From Haematococcus lacustris (lineage: Eukaryota > Chlorophyta > Chlorophyceae > Chlamydomonadales > Haematococcaceae), in NCBI GenBank assembly GCA_030144725.1, contig JASKMD010000012.1, forward strand, positions 11,958,621 to 12,022,620: a stretch of 64,000 bases of DNA, given 5' to 3'. Below, piece after piece: positions 22,365 through 32,610 of this stretch (its first letter is position 1; each line of letters opens with the position of its first letter). Position numbers and translations under genes: made by a program. The notes under the pieces are model-generated. The model made no database searches, had not been told where the DNA came from, and was given only the letters and a program-made list of their open reading frames with translations.

Positions 22365-23275
22365 CTGTAGGACCCTGTAAGCGTGCGGCAGAACCCTGTA
22401 GAAGTGTGTCGCAGGACCCTGTAGGCGTGCGGCAGAACCCTGTAGACGTGTGGCGCAGAACCCTGTAGGCGTGCGGCAGAACCCTGTAGACGAGTGTGGC
22501 AGGACCCTGTAGGCGTGCGGCAGAACCCTGTAGACGTATGCAGCAGGACCCTGCAGCCGTGCGGCAGAACCCTGTAGACTCATGTCGCAGGACCCTGTAG
22601 GCCTGCGGCAGAACCCTGTAAACAAATGTCGCAGGACCCTGTAGGCGAGCGGCAGAACCCTGTAGTCGTGTGGCGCAGGACCCTGTAGGCGTGCGGCAGA
22701 ACCCTGTAGTCGTGTGTCGCAGGACCCTGTAGCCGTGCGGCAGAACCCTGTAGACAAACGTCGCAGAACCCTGTAGGCGTGCGGCAGAACCCTGTAGACG
22801 TGTGTCGCAGAACCCTGTAGCCGTGCGGCAGAACCCTGTAGACAAACGTCGCAGAACCCTGTAGGCGTGCGGCAGAACCCTGTAGACGTGTGGCCCAGGA
22901 CCCTGTAGGCGTGCGGCAGAACCCTGTAGACGTGTGGCGCAGAACCCTGTGGCCGTGCGGCAGAACCCTGTAGACGTGAGTCGCAGGACCCTGTAGACGT
23001 GCGGCAGAACCCTGTAGACGCGGGTAACAGGACCCTGTAGGCGTGCGGCAGAACCCTGTAGACGCGGGTAACAGGACCCTGTAGGCGTGCGGCAGAACCC
23101 TGTAGGCGTGTGGCCCAGGACCCTGTAGGCGTGCGGCAGAACCCTGTAGACACGTGTCGCAGGACCCTGTAGCCGTGCGGCAGAACCCTGTAGACACGTG
23201 ACGCAGAACCCTGTAGCCGTGCGGCAGAACCCTGTGGCCCAGGACCCTGTACAGGGTCGGCAGAACCCTGTACAG
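22365..23275 (-). repeat. Right subterminal array of the 15.3-kb transposon
   Basis: 44-bp monomers CAGGACCCTG, TAGGCGTGCGG, CAGAACCCTG, TAGACGTGTGTCG, in opposite orientation to the left array and more divergent between units. The transposase stop is only about 175 bp upstream; the array ends about 155 bp inside the terminal repeat. Confidence 0.9.
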
Positions 23276-23410
23276 GTTCGGGCGATTTTTCAAATAGTTA
23301 TAACATCGCAGCAACTTGGAGTTTTTCAATGATTACAACGGCGATGAGTCGGCCTTTCCTGGGGCTATCTGCAGTATGCCTCCCGGGAAGAAATGACGTA
23401 GGCGACTTCC

Positions 23411-23430
23411 GGCCTTAATCGGCGCGAGTG
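23411..23430 (-). repeat. Right terminal inverted repeat of the 15.3-kb transposon
   Basis: Read inward: CACTCGCGCCGATTAAGGCC; followed by AA target duplication (23431-23432) and then Ty3 integrase sequence. Confidence 0.9.
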
Positions 23431-23432
23431 AA

Positions 23433-24238
23433 TGTTTCATGCCCATTAGCTTGCATACAGCTTGCCAGAACTTGCTCACGAATAGGGAGCCCCGATCACT
23501 CACAACTTCAGATGGTAGCCCATGATGGACAAATACCGAATCAATGAAGAGTTGTGCAAACTCAGGAGCATCCATGCTTTCCTTGCATGGCACTAGGTGC
23601 ACCATCTTGGAGAGCCTGTCAACGAATACACAGATGGAATCATATCCATGTGATCCGGACGGTAGTTTGGTTATGAAGTCCATGTGCATGACTTCCCAGC
23701 GGTATCCAGGTATAGACAGAGGATGAAGGAACCCCCATGGCTTAGCTGTAACCGACTTGTTTCTCTGGCATGCATCACATGTTGTTACATAGTGACGCAC
23801 ATCAGTGCGTAAGTGTTTCCACCAGAACACACGCATGACACGCTCCAACGTCTTAGTGATCCCAACGTGGCCAGCATACTTAGCATCGTGCATCTCATGC
23901 AGGATATGCTCTCGTAGCTGTTTGTCACGGGGCACAATGACTGTACGTCTCTTTTGATGTCTCCATAAGCCATGTTCATCCAGGTAAAAGTTCTTTGTCT
24001 TCCTTCGCTTGGTGAAGTTGGAATCAGCAGCATAAGCTTTGACCAACCACTCATGCAGGTTTGACAGAGGACCTGGTGGTTTGGGTGCACTGGGTTCTCC
24101 ATCTGCTGGTATATCAGCAGCCCAAGTGACACGCTTAGTGGGTGACCTGGCGGCAGCACCAGCACCATGGCTTGGTGGTGGTTGTGTGGGTGGCGCAGCG
24201 GCATCACCAGCACTGTTTTTCTGCGCCTCAGCACAAGT
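23433..24238 (-). pseudogene. Ty3/gypsy copy B pol, linker and N-terminal half of integrase (minus strand)
   Basis: The minus strand encodes the linker (APPTQPPPSHG…), HEWLVKAYAADSNF, the HHCC zinc domain (HEMHDAKYAGHVG … CDACQRNK) and two catalytic Asp regions (MDFITKLPSG, SDRGSLF) up to MGMKHS, where the 15.3-kb transposon interrupts it. It is truncated at 24238, so RT and RNase H are absent. The frame continues on the other side of the insertion (below 8107) once one AA is removed. Confidence 0.9.
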
Positions 24239-24497
24239 TTACATTCCTCCCCCCCCAAGTTTACACTCGTTACATTCCTCCCCCCCCTATTCGGCTGAAA
24301 GCACGATCCGATAGACATCGGCTAGGGGAGATCTCCATGCGTTTGCCGGGGATCGAACCTGGGTGGGCGACCAACTCCACACCAAAGGTTACCCCTTGCA
24401 CTACGGCAAGGGCATCCGGTCGGAAACCAATGTAACGACTAATAGGAGCTCATGAGATGACAGCGTGCAACGCCTGTAGACTTATATGCACGTTACA
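24239..24497 (-). other. Spacer between head-to-head Ty3 copies B and C: repeated polypurine/LTR starts and a tRNA-like block
   Basis: The minus strand shows two GGGGGGAGGAATGTAA motifs (about 24240-24290), which look like Ty3 polypurine-tract/LTR-start junctions. About 24340-24420 is a tRNA-like block: A-box-like GCCGTAGTGCAAGGGGTAAC and B-box GGTTCGATCCCCGGC. At 24430-24497 a 68-bp piece starts TGTAACG and ends CGTTACA, like a tiny LTR. It could be a miniature LTR element or SINE debris; I cannot decide. Confidence 0.4.
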
Positions 24498-26589
24498 CTA
24501 ATGTGCCTATGCTCAAGCTTCCTGATCACAGCAAACCCTTCCAGGTGCACTGCGATGCGTCCCTTGAGGGCATCGGTGCAGTCCTGATGCAGGATGGCTA
24601 CCCGTTGGCGTATTACTCCAGGAAATTAATCCCTGCTGAGGTTAATTACACCACGGGCGAACAGGAACTGCTGGCATTGGTATCTGCGTGCCAACAGTGG
24701 AGGTGTTACCTTGAAGGGGTACCATTCACTCTGTACACAGATCACCGGCCACTCATCTCTCTGCCCACTCAAAACATACTCTCACGCAGGCAGACTAGAT
24801 GGATGGAATTCCTGGCCCGCTTCTCATATACCATTGAGTATTTACCTGGTATATCTAATCCCGCTGATCCGTTGTCACGCATTCCAATTGCCACAATACA
24901 GACGTGTAAAGGCCCTGGTGCTGATAATGTGAAGAGTATCCTTGTCATGACTAGGAGTAAGCGGCGTTCTCAGGAGGGGGAGGAAACTGGTGCTGAGGCA
25001 CGTAAAACGAGTGCTGGTGATGCCGCTGCGCCACCCACACAACCACCATCAGGCCAAGGTGATGGTGCTGCCGTAAGGCCACCCACCAAACGTGTCACTT
25101 GGGCTGCTGATGTACCAGCAGATGGAGAACCCAGTGCACCCAAACCTCAAGGTCCTTTGTCAAACCTGCATGAGTGGTTGGTCAGAGCTTATGCTGCTGA
25201 CTCCAACTTCACCAAGCGTAGGAAGACTAAGAACTACTACCTGGATGATAGTGGCCTAAGGAGACATAACAAACGACGCACCGTCATTGTGCCCCGTGAC
25301 AAACAGCTACGAGAGCATATCCTGCACGAGATGCACGATGCTAAGTATGCTGGCCACGTTGGGATCACTAAGACGTTGGAGCATGTCATGCGTGTGTTTT
25401 GGTGGAAACACTTACGCACTGATGTGCGTCACTATGTAACAACATGTGATGCATGCCAGAGAAACAAGTCGGTTACAGCTAAGCCATGGGGGTTCCTTCA
25501 TCCTCTGTCTATACCTGTATACCGCTGGGAAGTCATGCACATGGACTTCATAACCAAACTACCGTCCGGATCACATGGGTATGATTCCATTTGTGTATTC
25601 GTTGACAAGCTCTCTAAGATGGTACATCTAGTGCCCTGCAAAGAGAGCATGGACGCTCCTGAGTTTGCACAACTCTTCATTGACAAGGTATTTGTCCATC
25701 ATGGACTACCCTTTGAAGTTGTGAGTGATCGGGGTTCCCTTTTCGTGAGCAAGTTTTGGCAAGCTGTATGCAAGCTAATGGGCATGAAACACTCACTCAC
25801 TTCCAGCTATCACCCCCAGTCAAACGGGCAGGTTGAGCGGTACAACAAAGTGTTGGAGGAAATGCTTATTATATCTCTCCCACTCAACGAGACTGGCCTA
25901 AACACCTCTCGTTTGCCGAGTTTGCAATTAATAACTCGTGGCAAGAAAGCATTAAGTCTACACCTTTCCTGGTTAACTATGGACAGTCCCCAGTGACACC
26001 GGTGACCCATGAGTTACCTCGGTTGCCACCTCCTATGGCCCAGTTCTTCTCTGAGGGCTGGGAGAAGGGTGTTCAAGAAGCCAGACGTTGTATGAAACTG
26101 GCACAGAGCCGTCAGGCCAATAATGCTAATCCGCACAGGAAATCCTCGGACAGTGTGTTCCAAGTGGGTGACCGCGTGCTGCTTAGTACCATGAACCTGC
26201 GTAACATGGTGGGAAAAGCCAGGAAGCTGCTGCCACGGTATGTGGGGCCTTTCAGGATCGAAGCTCATGTGGGTGAGGACGCTGTAAAGCTGACGCTACC
26301 GCCAGCCATGTCCAGGATTCATCCTGTGTTCCATGTATCATTGCTAATACCCTATGAGGGCAACTTTGGTCGTCTACCCCCCACTGAGCTAGGCTGGTTA
26401 GATGATTCCCCACAGTATGAAGTAGAACGCATCGTGAACCACCGGCATGTGCGTGCAGGTAAAGCAAAGGAGTACCTTGTCAAGTGGAAGGGCTATGAAG
26501 ACTCTGACAACACTTGGGAGCCTGCAAGCAATCTAGCAAATGCCCCTGACTGCGTGAACTTGTATAAGGTTCAGCATGGCTTGCTGTGA
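24498..26589 (+). pseudogene. Ty3/gypsy copy C pol fragment (RNase H, integrase, chromodomain), frameshifted
   Basis: Starts abruptly inside the RT/RNase H connection (VPMLKLPDHSKPFQVHCDAS). Complete RNase H (CDASLEGIG, TTGEQELLAL, LYTDHRPL), linker, HHCC zinc domain, integrase Asp motifs and NGQVERYN follow. A 4-bp deletion after ATGCTT (about 25867) then shifts the frame, which stops at 25996; the original frame resumes as 25993-26589 with [16 protein letters not shown] and the chromodomain ([10 protein letters not shown] … [16 protein letters not shown]). It is very close to copy B, including the deletion; copy A is more distant. Dead by truncation and frameshift. The 270 bp after the stop are ordinary 3' untranslated sequence. 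Confidence 0.92.
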
Positions 26590-26860
26590 TTTAAATGTGG
26601 GACATGGGCTCCATGTGGTCATGCTGGTTGCTTTGCTGCATGCTATGTGCCTTGGTGTACTTTGGTTCCAGTTGCTCATGTGAGCCTGGCTAGTCTGGTT
26701 CCCAGCGTCCATTAGCTCCCTGAGCTTGGGCTGGAATGGTCCATGGTGACCCTGATCTCCTTAGCACGGTCTGCATCCGGATGGGCAGGAGTTCTCAAAT
26801 AGTGGTCATAGTACTGCGAGTCCATGCCATGATGGCCTATGGGCGGAACGGCCATCCCTT

Positions 26861-27060
26861 AGGAGAGGGAGGAATGTAGCGTTCCGATTCTGCACTAAGC
26901 AGTCGGCCGCTAGTGTCACTGACGAAGTGTGATACAAGCAGGTTGAATGGTGGGCTGTATTGCCTGCCCACCATTCGGGTTCGATCCCCGGGGGCCGTTC
27001 TATGTCCTGGCCTGGTTACGCTGAGACAGTCAGACACCTGTAACAGCTTCTAGCGTTGCA
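26861..27060 (+). repeat. Polypurine tract and 3' LTR of Ty3 copy C
   Basis: AGGAGAGGGAGGAA (26861-26874), then an LTR from TGTAGCG (26875) to about 27060 (…CGTTGCA, estimated). Shares with copy A's LTR the stem GGTGGGC…GCCCACC followed by GGGTTCGATCCCCGGGG. Confidence 0.65.
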
Positions 27061-27105
27061 TGGCACTCACACGTTGAAAAGATTTAAGGCGCGCTCTTCC
27101 TGAAC

Positions 27106-28205
27106 GCTACACTCCGGCTCCTGCTCCCCACCCTGCTCCTGCCCGCCCTGCTGCTGCCCTTGCCCGCCACCTTCCCCCAGCCCACCCCCTAGCCCCTGCT
27201 CGCCCACCTGCCCCTGCCCGCCCCCTCCCCCCCCGTCACCCCCCCTTCCTTCCCTCCCCGCCCCCTCGGGGCCCGAGCCCCCCTGGTTACCCAGCCCGGG
27301 CTCTGGCTGGGCACACGGTAGGGCTGAGCTCTTGCTCACGCTCAGCGCCGGGCCCCCAGCGGCGCGGAACAGGCCCAGGGCCTCCACAACCACCTTCCCG
27401 TCTCTGACCCGATCGAGCACCACGATGGTGAGGTCGTCCGCATACTCCTTGGAGGGGAGCGCGGGGGTCAGGGCGGCCCTGTGCATGGCCAGAGGGCTGG
27501 AGGGGATGGTGGGGGTGCTGATGCGGCCTGCCAGCTGGAGCGAGCTGAGGTAGCTGACCAGCGGCTGAAGCACGATGCACCAGTAGAGCGGGGAGGCCCC
27601 GCTGCCCTGCAGCAGCCCCGACGCAAGGGGGAAGCAGTCGGTGAGGTGGCCGTTGACCAGCACCTGGCTTGTGGCCCCCCGGTGCAGCAGCTGAGCCCAG
27701 CGCACATGCCCCTCCCGGCAGAACCCCATGGCCTCCATTGTGTCCTGGAGCAAGCCCCAGGACACGTTGTCATAGGCACCCGCCAGGTCCAGCAACAACA
27801 GCCAGGCTGGGCTGCCCCGCTGCTGCAGGTACTCCAGCAGGCCTAGGTGGAACTGCACGCTGTCGCTGATGTCCCTGCCCAGGATAAAGGCGGACTGAGA
27901 GGGGGACACCAGCAGGTCCAAGGGCAGCTGCAGCCGGTCCTCCACTGCCCTGGCCACCAGGCGCACGTCGCAGTTGAGGAGCGTGATGGGGCGGTAGCCG
28001 GCCACCTGGTCCCTCGGCTTGCCAGCCTTGGGCACGAGGGTGATGATGCCTGTCAGGAACTCAGCCAGCGGGGCAGGGTCAGTGGTGTCTGCCAGGGCCT
28101 CTCGCAACATGGCCCGCAGCGGCCGCCCCAGCTCCACCCACAGCCGGTCATAGACCTCCATGGGCAGTCCATCTAGCCCCGGGGCCTTGCTGTGCGCGCA
28201 GCCCT
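27106..28205 (-). pseudogene. L1-type LINE ORF2 fragment (reverse transcriptase), antisense
   Basis: The minus strand encodes the RT core: [32 protein letters not shown], the YRPITLLNCD block, LLLDLAGAYDNVSW, GLLQGSGASPLYW and the catalytic YADD (27433-27444). It starts exactly at the boundary with the GGGGCT array and ends at 27106, inside the Gly/Gln-rich spacer after RT. The endonuclease and C-terminus are missing. Near-identical to 35870-36956 with the same array junction, so the two segments are duplicates. Confidence 0.88.
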
Positions 28206-28206
28206 G

Positions 28207-29443
28207 CTGGGTCTGGGTCTGGGGCTGGGGCTGGGGCTGGGGCTGGGTCTGGGTCTGGGGCTGGGGCTGGGGCTGGGGCTGGGGCTGGGGCTGGGGCTGG
28301 GGCTGGGGCTGGGGCTGGGGCTGGGGCTGGGGCTGGGGCTGGGGCTGGGGCTGGGGCTGGGGCTGGGGCTGGGGCTGGGGCTGGGGCTGGGGCTGGGGCT
28401 GGGGCTGGGGCTGGGGCTGGGGCTGGGGCTGGGGCTGGGGCTGGGGCTGGGGCTGGGGCTGGGGCTGGGGCTGGGGCTGGGGCTGGGGCTGGGGCTGGGG
28501 CTGGGGCTGGGGCTGGGGCTGGGGCTGGGGCTGGGGCTGGGGCTGGGGCTGGGGCTGGGGCTGGGGCTGGGGCTGGGGCTGGGGCTGGGGCTGGGGCTGG
28601 GGCTGGGGCTGGGGCTGGGGCTGGGGCTGGGGCTGGGGCTGGGGCTGGGGCTGGGGCTGGGGCTGGGGCTGGGGCTGGGGCTGGGGCTGGGGCTGGGGCT
28701 GGGGCTGGGGCTGGGGCTGGGGCTGGGGCTGGGGCTGGGGCTGGGGCTGGGGCTGGGGCTGGGGCTGGGGCTGGGGCTGGGGCTGGGGCTGGGGCTGGGG
28801 CTGGGGCTGGGGCTGGGGCTGGGGCTGGGGCTGGGGCTGGGGCTGGGGCTGGGGCTGGGGCTGGGGCTGGGGCTGGGGCTGGGGCTGGGGCTGGGGCTGG
28901 GGCTGGGGCTGGGGCTGGGGCTGGGGCTGGGGCTGGGGCTGGGGCTGGGGCTGGGGCTGGGGCTGGGGCTGGGGCTGGGGCTGGGGCTGGGGCTGGGGCT
29001 GGGGCTGGGGCTGGGGCTGGGGCTGGGGCTGGGGCTGGGGCTGGGGCTGGGGCTGGGGCTGGGGCTGGGGCTGGGGCTGGGGCTGGGGCTGGGGCTGGGG
29101 CTGGGGCTGGGGCTGGGGCTGGGGCTGGGGCTGGGGCTGGGGCTGGGGCTGGGGCTGGGGCTGGGGCTGGGGCTGGGGCTGGGGCTGGGGCTGGGGCTGG
29201 GGCTGGGGCTGGGGCTGGGGCTGGGGCTGGGGCTGGGGCTGGGGCTGGGGCTGGGGCTGGGGCTGGGGCTGGGGCTGGGGCTGGGGCTGGGGCTGGGCTG
29301 GGGCTGGGGCTGGGGCTGGGGCTGGGGCTGGGGCTGGGGCTGGGGCTGGGGCTGGGGCTGGGGCTGGGGCTGGGGCTGGGGCTGGGGCTGGGGCTGGGGC
29401 TGGGGCTGGGGCTGGGGCTGGGGCTGGGGCTGGGGCTGGGGCT
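28207..29443. repeat. (GGGGCT)n hexanucleotide array, about 1.2 kb
   Basis: Almost perfect GGGGCT units, with a few GGGTCT at the left edge and a single one-base-short unit near 29297. Six-base units keep several frames open on both strands (Leu-Gly, Trp-Gly, Ala-Pro, Gln-Pro), so the huge ORFs here are repeat translations. The plus strand has regularly spaced G4 runs and is a strong candidate for G-quadruplexes. Confidence 0.95.
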
Positions 29444-30605
29444 TCTCCGATGGTTTTGGGGCGCCCACGCCTTCCCCGTCCCTTGCCCAATACCCTCTTC
29501 ACAACGCCCACCACCTTCCAGCCCAGCGCCTTGGGGGCCTTCGTGGCTCGGGCGCATGCGCCTTGCTCTGTCCCGCCCCGTTGCGCGCTTTCCCCACACG
29601 CCCCTCTTCCCACCCCTCTGCCCTCTGGCCCCCTCAGCCCCCCTTGGGCCGCCCCCCCCCCCTTGTAATTCCTCCCGCTGTCCATCCCGTGCCTCTTGAG
29701 GGGTCTGTTGCCACTGGCTCCCTTGCCGGTATTCCCCCATCAGCCTCTCCGCGCTCCCCGGGGCTCTTGGGGTTGCTGGGCAAGGCCCTCTTTAGGGCCG
29801 CGGTGCTGGCCTCCAAGGGCAAGCTCGCTGCCCGTAAGCTGAGAGATGCCACAGCTAGGGGCCTAGCCGCAGCCGGGCAGTGGGTGGGTGGGGAACCTTC
29901 CGCCAGCTCTCCCTCCCTTGACCCCATGGACGCCGAGGCAGCGGCCCCCACCGCCTCTTGCCGAATGGGGAGGTCACGGGGCCTGGCGCAGTTGCCCATT
30001 TTCCAGCCCAGGAGCTTGGTCCCTCCACCGGGCTGGGCACCCGGCTCGGCACGGTGCGGGTTGGGCCCGGTGAGCTGCAGGGTAGTCAGCCTCCCCGCTG
30101 GCTTGACACCGCCGCGAGGGCACCTCCGCGCCCCTCCCCGGATGACAGGAGGGCTAGGCGGGAGGAGCGGCAGCGGGTGGCTCAGTGTAGGTCGAGGCGA
30201 GGCAACACGCAGCCAGCTACCCAGCCAGCCGGAGGGGGGCCTAGCCGGCGCCGGTACGGCATTCCCTCTTCCGGTTCCAGCTCTGAGGAGTGGGAGGCAC
30301 GGCGTGCAGGGCACCAGCAAGCTGGCAGGCAGCGTGCTGCGCAGCTTGGCCATGGGTCCCCACACGTGCGCCGCTACGGGTTGCTCAGCCCCTCTGCTAG
30401 CCTGGCCAGCTCGCTGGGGGCCTCCTGTGACAGCCCTGTAGTTGAGTCAGCAGGGCCCCGGGAGGGGAGGTTGAGGGTGCCTAAGCGGCAGCAGCCCGAG
30501 CAGGCAGCTGAGCCTGGGGAGGAGGTCGAGCAGCTCGGTCCTCTGCCCCTGAGGCCCCCGCTGGCCATCTATTCCCGTGAGCCTCGGATCCGCCTGCGCC
30601 GCCCG
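29444..30605 (+). pseudogene. L1-type LINE ORF1 fragment
   Basis: Nearly identical to ORF1 at 37931-39100: LLGKALFRAAVLASKG…ARKLRDATARG, then Arg/Ser-rich stretches and REPRIRLRRPGA. It joins directly to the ORF2 tail at about 30605, deleting the end of ORF1 and all of endonuclease and RT. Small differences from the other copy include one insertion near 29965. ORF1 proteins of this group are RNA-binding chaperones; no zinc knuckle is visible. Confidence 0.75.
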
Positions 30606-31231
30606 GGGGCCCCGCCGTGGTCCCAGCCTGGGAGTGGGTGCTGGACGTGTACGGCCGCCTCACAGGCACCCGCCTCCCCTCAGGCGACGCCATGCTGCTC
30701 CACAGTGGGCGCCCCACCTGCGGCGAGGCCCCCCCCTTTCAGCCCCCAGACAGCCTGCTGTGGCTGCGGCTGCGCGTTGCCTACCTGGGCGCAGTGTGGC
30801 GCCTCCGCAGCTCAGGAGCCGCTACAGCCCTGCAGCCACAACAGGTGGCGAGGCGGGTCGTGGAGGAGGTCATCTCCACCCTCACCACGGCCGTCAAGCG
30901 GGACTGGCATCGGGTGGGGAGGGACATCCGCGTGGGCCTCTGCGGCGCTGCGCCCTCCACCTGGTTCAAGGGAAAGGACCCGGAGCTGGACGCTGCCCAC
31001 TTCGACCAGCTGTGGCCCGAGGCGTCGGGGGGCTGGTTTGCCAAGCAGCCCAGGAGGGAGCGGAGGGGAGGGCAGGAGGGGGCAGAGGGGAGGTTTGGGG
31101 CAGGAGGAGTGGAGGAGGAGAGGGCAGCAGGGAGGACTAGGCAGGGGGAGGGCAGGGCGCAGGGGGGGGGAGAGCTAGTGGTTCGCCTCTCCTTGCAGTG
31201 GCCCGTCCCCTTCCCCGTCGAGCCAGCCTGA
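30606..31231 (+). pseudogene. L1-type LINE ORF2 C-terminal fragment
   Basis: Encodes PAWEWVLDVYGRLTGT … QQVARRVVEEVISTLTTAVKRDWHRVGRD … WFKGKDPELDAAHFDQLWPE … LVVRLSLQWPVPFPVEPA and stops at 31229-31231. The CCHC knuckle that normally precedes it is lost in the internal deletion. Confidence 0.85.
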
Positions 31232-31699
31232 GCTTCAGGGTTGCTGGTGGGGGCTTAGGGCGTTCGGTGGGTGGGGTGGGCTAGGCTTCGGGGGGCTGTC
31301 TGGGTGTCAGGGGACCGGGGGCTTAGGTGGTCTTTTGTCTGTGCGTTGGGGGTAGGGTTATCGGTTTCAGGTCGAGGGGCGGAACTTAGGCTCGTGTGGG
31401 TAGTTTTGTGGGGAGGGTCTGGGGAGGGTCTGGGGAGGGTCTGGGGAGGTGAGCTAGGGTGGAGGGCGTTGGTGTGGGGGAGTGTCTTGACGTTGTCCTA
31501 GGTAGGGGGTTGCTTGGGTTGTGTGGACCTCTGCATGTGGGGTGTGGACCTTTGCTTGGGGTGTGTGGACCGCTGTGTTTGGGTGGGGTGCTTGGGGCTC
31601 GTGTATGGGGGAACCTTGTTTTGTAGAAGTCTTCTCTTATCATTTTTTCTTTAGTGTCACTCTCTCTCTTGTAATGCTCCTCCATCAAAAAAAAAAGAA
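31232..31699 (+). other. L1 3' UTR and A-tail of the rearranged copy
   Basis: G/T-rich 3' UTR common to all copies, ending CTCTCTCTTGTAATGCTCC and an A-run with one G (about 31687-31699). It marks the 3' end of a plus-strand LINE insertion that began at about 27106. Short ORFs here are not genes. Confidence 0.8.
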
Positions 31700-31777
31700 A
31701 AACCTGCCTCAGCTGCTGTCGCCCCCCTCAAGCGCACCTCAGATGGGGGTGGCACAGCTGGGGATGAGGGGGCCCGG

Positions 31778-32578
31778 GTGGCGCAGGGCGCCCACGTGGC
31801 CCAGCAGCAGCAGCAGCAGCACAGCCCTGGGGTGGGAGCGGGGGCGGGGAAAGAGGCTGTAGCGGGGGCAGGGGATGAATCAGGGGCTAGAGGGCCAGGG
31901 CTCAAGGGTCTCGGGATCCACCCGTCTGCTCCGCCCCGTGGAAGGCCTTCCCGGTTCGATAGCTCTTGGGGCCCAGCTACAGCAGAGCTTTCTTGGGGGA
32001 CTCCGTGGTTGGGCCCGTCCTCGGCTGCCCGGGTGTGCCCAAGGGGTGAGTCAGCGCAGCCGGGGGAGAAGGAGGCGCAGGATCTGACGCCGAGCAGCCC
32101 AGCCGCCCCCTCCACTGGTCAGGGGCCCGCGAGTCGGCCTTTCCAGCTTGGCGGTGCAGCAGCTCCTACACGAGGCAGGAGGTCCCTTCTTCCCCGCATG
32201 GACATGACCAACTCCACCGGAGGTAAGTCGGGGGATGTGGGGGGCAAGGCTCTAGCCGTCGTGTTCTCCGCCGCTAGCAGGGCCCTACGAGCCGGTAGGA
32301 GCACCCTTGTCCCTCAGCCGGAGCTGCTATCAGCTCTCCTCCCCTCCCCCTCAGCCTCACCCGCTTCTACCCAAGACGAGGCCTCTCGGCCCGACTGCGG
32401 AGGGGCACAGTCGCTGGACGGCAGGGCTATCACAGCTAGTCAGCCCCAGGCTGCCGCCACACCTCACCAGCGCTCCTCAGCAGGGGGTGGCACTGCTGGC
32501 ACAGAGGGGGCGAGGTTGGTGCCTGTAGCGCAGCAGCAACAGCAACAGCAGCAGCAGCAGCGGCAACAGCACCGGCAA

Positions 32579-32610
<32 letters not shown>

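Larger units (their letters stand above)
8107..23430 (+). mobile_element. Candidate autonomous CACTA/EnSpm-type DNA transposon, 15.3 kb, with two divergent multi-exon genes
   Basis: Left end CACTCGTGCAAATAAAGGCC (8107-8126); right end read inward CACTCGCGCCGATTAAGGCC (23411-23430); target duplication AA at 8105-8106 and 23431-23432. The flanks are the two halves of a minus-strand Ty3 integrase, which rejoin cleanly at the insertion point. Order: left TIR; subterminal unique sequence; 44-bp and 21-bp arrays to 10430; minus-strand gene 10476-17093; divergent spacer with a SINE; plus-strand transposase gene to 22191; right array 22365-23275; right TIR. CACTA elements usually give 3-bp duplications in plants; 2-bp ones are known in some other EnSpm groups. 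The family call rests on the transposase features as well as the CACT ends. Confidence 0.88.

Noticed and set aside
28207..29443. Internal telomere repeat
   Set aside because: GGGGCT does not match TTTAGGG or TTTTAGGG, the telomere repeats known in green algae, and the arrays sit within LINE sequence.
28148..29740. Very long Leu-Gly, Trp-Gly, Gln-Pro and Ala-Pro ORFs
   Set aside because: Six-base repeat GGGGCT keeps frames open on both strands; not evidence of a protein.
29634..30365. Minus-strand ORFs opposite LINE ORF1
   Set aside because: The plus frame is the one that ends two bases before ORF2 and is repeated in both copies; the minus frames are shadows.
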